Source: JAAOII01 sp965207945
GTDB taxonomy: Bacteria > Pseudomonadota > Gammaproteobacteria > CBDBNL01 > JAAOII01
Reading direction: 5' to 3'
Assembly (NCBI GenBank): GCA_965207945.1
Contig: OZ242303.1
Coordinates: forward strand, 1,364,001-1,428,000
DNA length: 64,000 nucleotides
Position numbers and translations under genes: made by a program. Of this stretch, positions 60,743 to 64,000 are shown one piece after another. The notes beneath the pieces are model-generated. The model had not been told where the DNA came from, made no database searches, and saw only the letters and a program-made list of their open reading frames with translations. How positions within the stretch are numbered: the stretch's first letter is position 1; each line of letters opens with the position of its first letter.

Positions 60743-63322
60743 CTAGAACAATTTCTGGACTTCTTGTCTTTTTTCGTTATTACGAGTTATATTGCTTTCC
60801 GTGCTGATATCTGGATTTATATCCAAACCCTCGGTATCCAAAAAATTGTAATAATAATCAACAAAGACCGCGCTCTTTTTAATCCTCTCAATATATGCAT
60901 TAATATGTTCAATGTTAATATATTCGGTAAACTCCCTCGTCGTTCCTTCACTGCTGATAGAGATTTCAGTAGCAACAAGTCCTTCAGGGACGGCAAAGTG
61001 TTTTTCGGGAACACCTCTAAGGGCTTTTTTCATAAAACTTTTCCATATAGGAAGAGCTGCAATACTGCCATATTCTATAGGACCCAGAGATTTGGGGCTA
61101 TCAAAACCAACCCAACTTACCGCGACTAAATCTGGGTTATAGCCGACAAACCAAGCATCTACAAAATCTTGAGTAGTCCCTGTTTTCCCTGCTAAATCAA
61201 GCCGCCCCAAATCCTTTGCCCTAATTGCAGTTCCGCGCTGCACTACATCTCGCAGTATGGAATTAATTTGATAATATTCTTGCGGACTTATAACCCTGGT
61301 TATTTTATCTTTGTCATAGCCGCCTTCACTAAATTTATCTACTACTTTACGAGAACATCTGCCACACCCCAACACCGCAAGTTCTTCTTCAGATAAAATT
61401 TCTTGCAATTCTTTATTTTGACATATAATGCATTCTTCGGATAATTCTTCTTGCTTTGGAGTTTGAATAGTAGCATATTGATAAAGGATTTTACCATCGG
61501 CGCTTTCTATGCGGTCTATAAAATTGGGTTCTACTAAGTATCCCCCATTGGCTAAAACACCGTAAGCTCTTGTAACTTCCAACAAAGTAAGTTCGGCGCT
61601 CCCCAAAGATAAAGACAAATCGTTAGGCAGGTGTTTTTCTGGCAAGCCAAATTTTGTCATAAAAGAACGAACACGATTCACTCCCAATTCTCTTAACAAC
61701 CTAACACTAATCAGATTACGTGAACGATACAGCCCCTCACGCATGGGGATGTAACCAAGAAAACGGCTACCAGCATTGGTGGGACGCCACACAAAGTTTC
61801 CGCTTGCCCCAGATACTAAAGGCGCGTCATTAAACATATCTGCTCCGTTATACCCAAGCGATAAAGCCGCAGCGTATAAGAATGGCTTAATCGCCGAACC
61901 TATTTGACGCCGAGCCTGCACTGCGCGATTATACTTAGTCAGCTGGAAATGATAGCCACCCACCATAGCGGCAATCATTCCGTTATTTGGATTAACCGCC
62001 AGTAGCGCTCCTTCTGCGCGAGGTATTTGAGAAATACGAAAACCTTCCCCCTCCTCATTGTCAGAGAGGCGCACCATATCTCCAACAGATACTATGTCAC
62101 TTGCCAGTTCTGGTTTATCACCTATTTCTTCCTCTGATATATAAGGAGCTGCCCAGGACAATCCATCCCAGTTAATAACTATCTCATCACCCGAAGATAA
62201 AACAACAATGATACTCTGTTCATCTATTTGCTTCACTATGACAGGTTCCAAAGAATTATCATAGCTTGATATAGTTGCCAACTCTTTGAGGGCTTCAACA
62301 TAAACTGGGTTTTCCGCAAAGAAATCTTCCGTTTCAACCAAACTTTCAAACTGTCTTTCGGCGCCACGCCATCCATGCCTTTTATCATAAGCCAGTAGAC
62401 CAGACCTGACTGCTACGTTAGCATATTGCTGAAGTTTTTTGTCAACTGAGGTATATACCTTATAGCCGGCGGTGAGCATTTCATCAGAGTTTACCCCATA
62501 TTTATCTGGGTCATTCAAAATGGCAAGGCGCGCGGTTTCAGATACATATAAGCCCTCTACTTCAGTAGCATAGTCGTAGGGCTTGCCGCTTATCTCTTCT
62601 TCTACGGCACTTAGATACTGCCCTCTTGATATATATCCTAATTTTGCCATGCGCATAAGTATCCAGTCGCGTCTTTCTTGAGCACGTTTAGGATTACTAA
62701 CTGGATTCAACTTGGATGGGGCTTTGGGTAAGCCAGCTAACATCGCATACTGAGCTAAACTCAGCTCGCTTAAATCTAAGTTGTAATAGGTTTTTGCCGC
62801 CGCCGCCATACCAAAGGACTTATATCCTAAAAATATTGTGTTGACATATAACGACATAATATCCTGTTTGCTGAGAGCTCGCTCCATTTTAATTGCCAAT
62901 AAAATCTCATTCAATTTACGCATTATGGTGCGATCGCGAGTTAGATAATAATTACGCGCTACCTGCATAGTAATAGTGCTGCCGCCAGTTTGAGTAGAGC
63001 TGCGAGTAATTAGTTGAAAAACTGCCCGAGCAAGTCCGCGCGGGTCTAAGCCAATATGCTGAAAAAACCTAGAGTCCTCAGCGGAAATTAATGCATTGAT
63101 GAGGTCTGTGGGAGTTTCTTCATAAGCAACAGGAGTCCTTTTGACATTCCCTATTTGAGATATAAGTGCGCCATCTACCGTAAAAATTCTCAGGGGTTCC
63201 TGATACTTAACATTACGCAGCTCATTTATGTTAGGCAAGCGCAGATATAAAACACTAACAAATAGGGCTATTGATAAGCCTCCCCATAGCGCGAAGTAAA
63301 AAAATAACTTATAAATTTTCAT
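60743..63322 (-). CDS. mrcA: penicillin-binding protein 1A (bifunctional)
   Basis: Class A PBP: glycosyltransferase plus transpeptidase. 859 residues. One membrane anchor (about 8-28). Glycosyltransferase motifs: ALISAEDSRFFQHIGLD with the catalytic Glu, GGSTITMQVARNYYL, KMERALSKQDIMSLYVN. An OB-like linker follows (about 320-440). Transpeptidase motifs: RQIGSAIKPFLY (Ser-x-x-Lys), YRSRNLISV (Ser-Arg-Asn) and AGKTGTTQDF. Between the second and third is a four-Cys loop, ECIICQ ... LGCGRCSRK, spaced CX2C-X18-CX2C (about 61351-61435), possibly metal-binding. Ends in a charged tail. No promoter seen in the 44-bp gap to the malic enzyme gene. Confidence 0.97.
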   Translation of the reverse strand: MKIYKLFFYFALWGGLSIALFVSVLYLRLPNINELRNVKYQEPLRIFTVDGALISQIGNVKRTPVAYEETPTDLINALISAEDSRFFQHIGLDPRGLARAVFQLITRSSTQTGGSTITMQVARNYYLTRDRTIMRKLNEILLAIKMERALSKQDIMSLYVNTIFLGYKSFGMAAAAKTYYNLDLSELSLAQYAMLAGLPKAPSKLNPVSNPKRAQERRDWILMRMAKLGYISRGQYLSAVEEEISGKPYDYATEVEGLYVSETARLAILNDPDKYGVNSDEMLTAGYKVYTSVDKKLQQYANVAVRSGLLAYDKRHGWRGAERQFESLVETEDFFAENPVYVEALKELATISSYDNSLEPVIVKQIDEQSIIVVLSSGDEIVINWDGLSWAAPYISEEEIGDKPELASDIVSVGDMVRLSDNEEGEGFRISQIPRAEGALLAVNPNNGMIAAMVGGYHFQLTKYNRAVQARRQIGSAIKPFLYAAALSLGYNGADMFNDAPLVSGASGNFVWRPTNAGSRFLGYIPMREGLYRSRNLISVRLLRELGVNRVRSFMTKFGLPEKHLPNDLSLSLGSAELTLLEVTRAYGVLANGGYLVEPNFIDRIESADGKILYQYATIQTPKQEELSEECIICQNKELQEILSEEELAVLGCGRCSRKVVDKFSEGGYDKDKITRVISPQEYYQINSILRDVVQRGTAIRAKDLGRLDLAGKTGTTQDFVDAWFVGYNPDLVAVSWVGFDSPKSLGPIEYGSIAALPIWKSFMKKALRGVPEKHFAVPEGLVATEISISSEGTTREFTEYINIEHINAYIERIKKSAVFVDYYYNFLDTEGLDINPDISTESNITRNNEKRQEVQKLF

Positions 63323-63366
63323 TGTATGAGTATTGTAGCAATATGTTAAAGATTATGTTAAAGATT

Positions 63367-64000
63367 TTACAATCTGGCAACTTTAGTAGCAATTGCCGCT
63401 TTGGCAACCGCATTTCCTGCAACTTCTAACAAACGGGGGTCCATTGGCTTAGGCAGGATATACTCCTTGCCAAACTTTAATGTCTCCTTCTTATATAGCT
63501 TCTGAATAGCAAGAGGAACTTCTTTGCGTGCCAAAGAGCTCACCGCGCGGGCGCAGGCAAGTTTCATTTCTATGTTTATTGCAGAAGAGCGGGTCTTAAG
63601 CGCCCCATAAAAGATATAAGGAAAAGCCAGCACATTGTTTACTTGATTAGGATAATCTGAGCGTCCCGTTGCCATAATTGCATCCTTGCGCGTTGCCCTT
63701 ACCAACTCGGGTTTTATCTCTGGGTCGGGGTTGGCGCAGGCAAAGATTATTGGGTTAGGCGCCATCACTTTTATATTATCCGTGACTAATAGATTCCCTT
63801 TGGAAAATCCTAAAATAACATCGGCATCCTGACAGGCGTCTGCAAGGACACGATCTTTGGTGGTAGCGGCAAATCTTCCCTTGAGCGCTCCATTATTAGC
63901 TCTGCCCTTATATACTACGCCTTGGCTATCTATCAACCTTAAATTATTAACGCTAATGCCCATGCCCTGTAAAAGTTCTAAGGTTGCTAAAGCAGCGGCT
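63367..64000 (-). CDS. malic enzyme, C-terminal part (no PTA domain)
   Basis: Oxidative decarboxylation of malate to pyruvate. The frame runs leftward from the window edge (AAALATLELLQGMGISVNN) without a start in view, so only about 210 C-terminal residues are seen. NAD(P)-binding region: RLIDSQGVVYKGR, DADVILGFSKGN and FACANPDPEIKPE. ATGRSDYPNQVNNVLAFPYI is diagnostic. The protein stops at AKAAIATKVARL, where MaeB-type enzymes continue into a phosphotransacetylase domain, so this is a stand-alone short form. NAD versus NADP preference is unclear. Confidence 0.93.
   Translation of the reverse strand, partial: AAALATLELLQGMGISVNNLRLIDSQGVVYKGRANNGALKGRFAATTKDRVLADACQDADVILGFSKGNLLVTDNIKVMAPNPIIFACANPDPEIKPELVRATRKDAIMATGRSDYPNQVNNVLAFPYIFYGALKTRSSAINIEMKLACARAVSSLARKEVPLAIQKLYKKETLKFGKEYILPKPMDPRLLEVAGNAVAKAAIATKVARL

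Overview
The window looks like the chromosome of a free-living, heterotrophic, Gram-negative bacterium, most likely a gammaproteobacterium of moderately low GC (low 40s % by eye). The evidence is the set of families: LolA, MltB, RodA/PBP2, PBP1A, Mpl, YggX, XseB, PriA, YfcG and an SdhCDAB-SucAB block. I cannot assign a genus. Almost every gene is on the minus strand; only yfcG, yggX-xseB-ispA-lolA and an azlD-like gene are on the plus strand. There is no phage, IS transposase, tRNA, rRNA or CRISPR array that I can see.

Layout. 0-5.6 kb: the start of a creatinase gene (cut by the window edge), an NAD-dependent formate dehydrogenase, lysS-plsC and an M20 amidohydrolase. 5.6-7.3 kb: two glutathione transferases; the second (yfcG) is bracketed by inverted copies of a dispersed hairpin-bearing repeat. 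7.3-12.5 kb: the cell-elongation cluster nadD-rsfS-mrdA-rodA-mltB. 12.6-31.2 kb: three very large surface-type lipoproteins (two with GLUG repeats, one with fibronectin-III-like repeats) interleaved with proA, clpB and a TRAP transporter that has two tandem TakP-like binding proteins. An 11-bp-phased array of DnaA-box-like 9-mers lies upstream of clpB. 31.4-39.3 kb: TCA-cycle genes sdhC-D-A-B, a BamE-like lipoprotein gene, sucA and sucB. 39.4-43.4 kb: rsmG-parA-parB-mpl. 43.5-46.9 kb: two tandem, overlapping GLUG lipoprotein paralogues. 47-55 kb: hisD-hisC, a CMD-family protein, accA-miaA (miaA with an apparent ATT start), a third copy of the dispersed repeat, priA and an ABM-family protein. 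55.2-57.4 kb: yggX, xseB, ispA, lolA. 57.4-64 kb: gpsA-ispD-azlC facing an azlD-like gene, then mrcA and a malic enzyme cut by the right edge.

How the genes fit together. Creatinase and formate dehydrogenase suggest use of methylated nitrogen compounds and oxidation of one-carbon units. The TRAP system probably imports small organic or keto acids feeding the TCA genes. The five large lipoproteins suggest a heavily decorated cell surface. Two genome-level habits stand out. Several conserved enzymes (M20 hydrolase, NadD, RsmG, Mpl, MiaA, PriA, IspD, and the termini of RsfS, ParA, HisD) carry hydrophilic low-complexity inserts or tails. Several intergenic regions carry tandem repeats with a 10-12 bp period. 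The most intriguing single locus is the 11-unit DnaA-box-like array at 20.64-20.76 kb.
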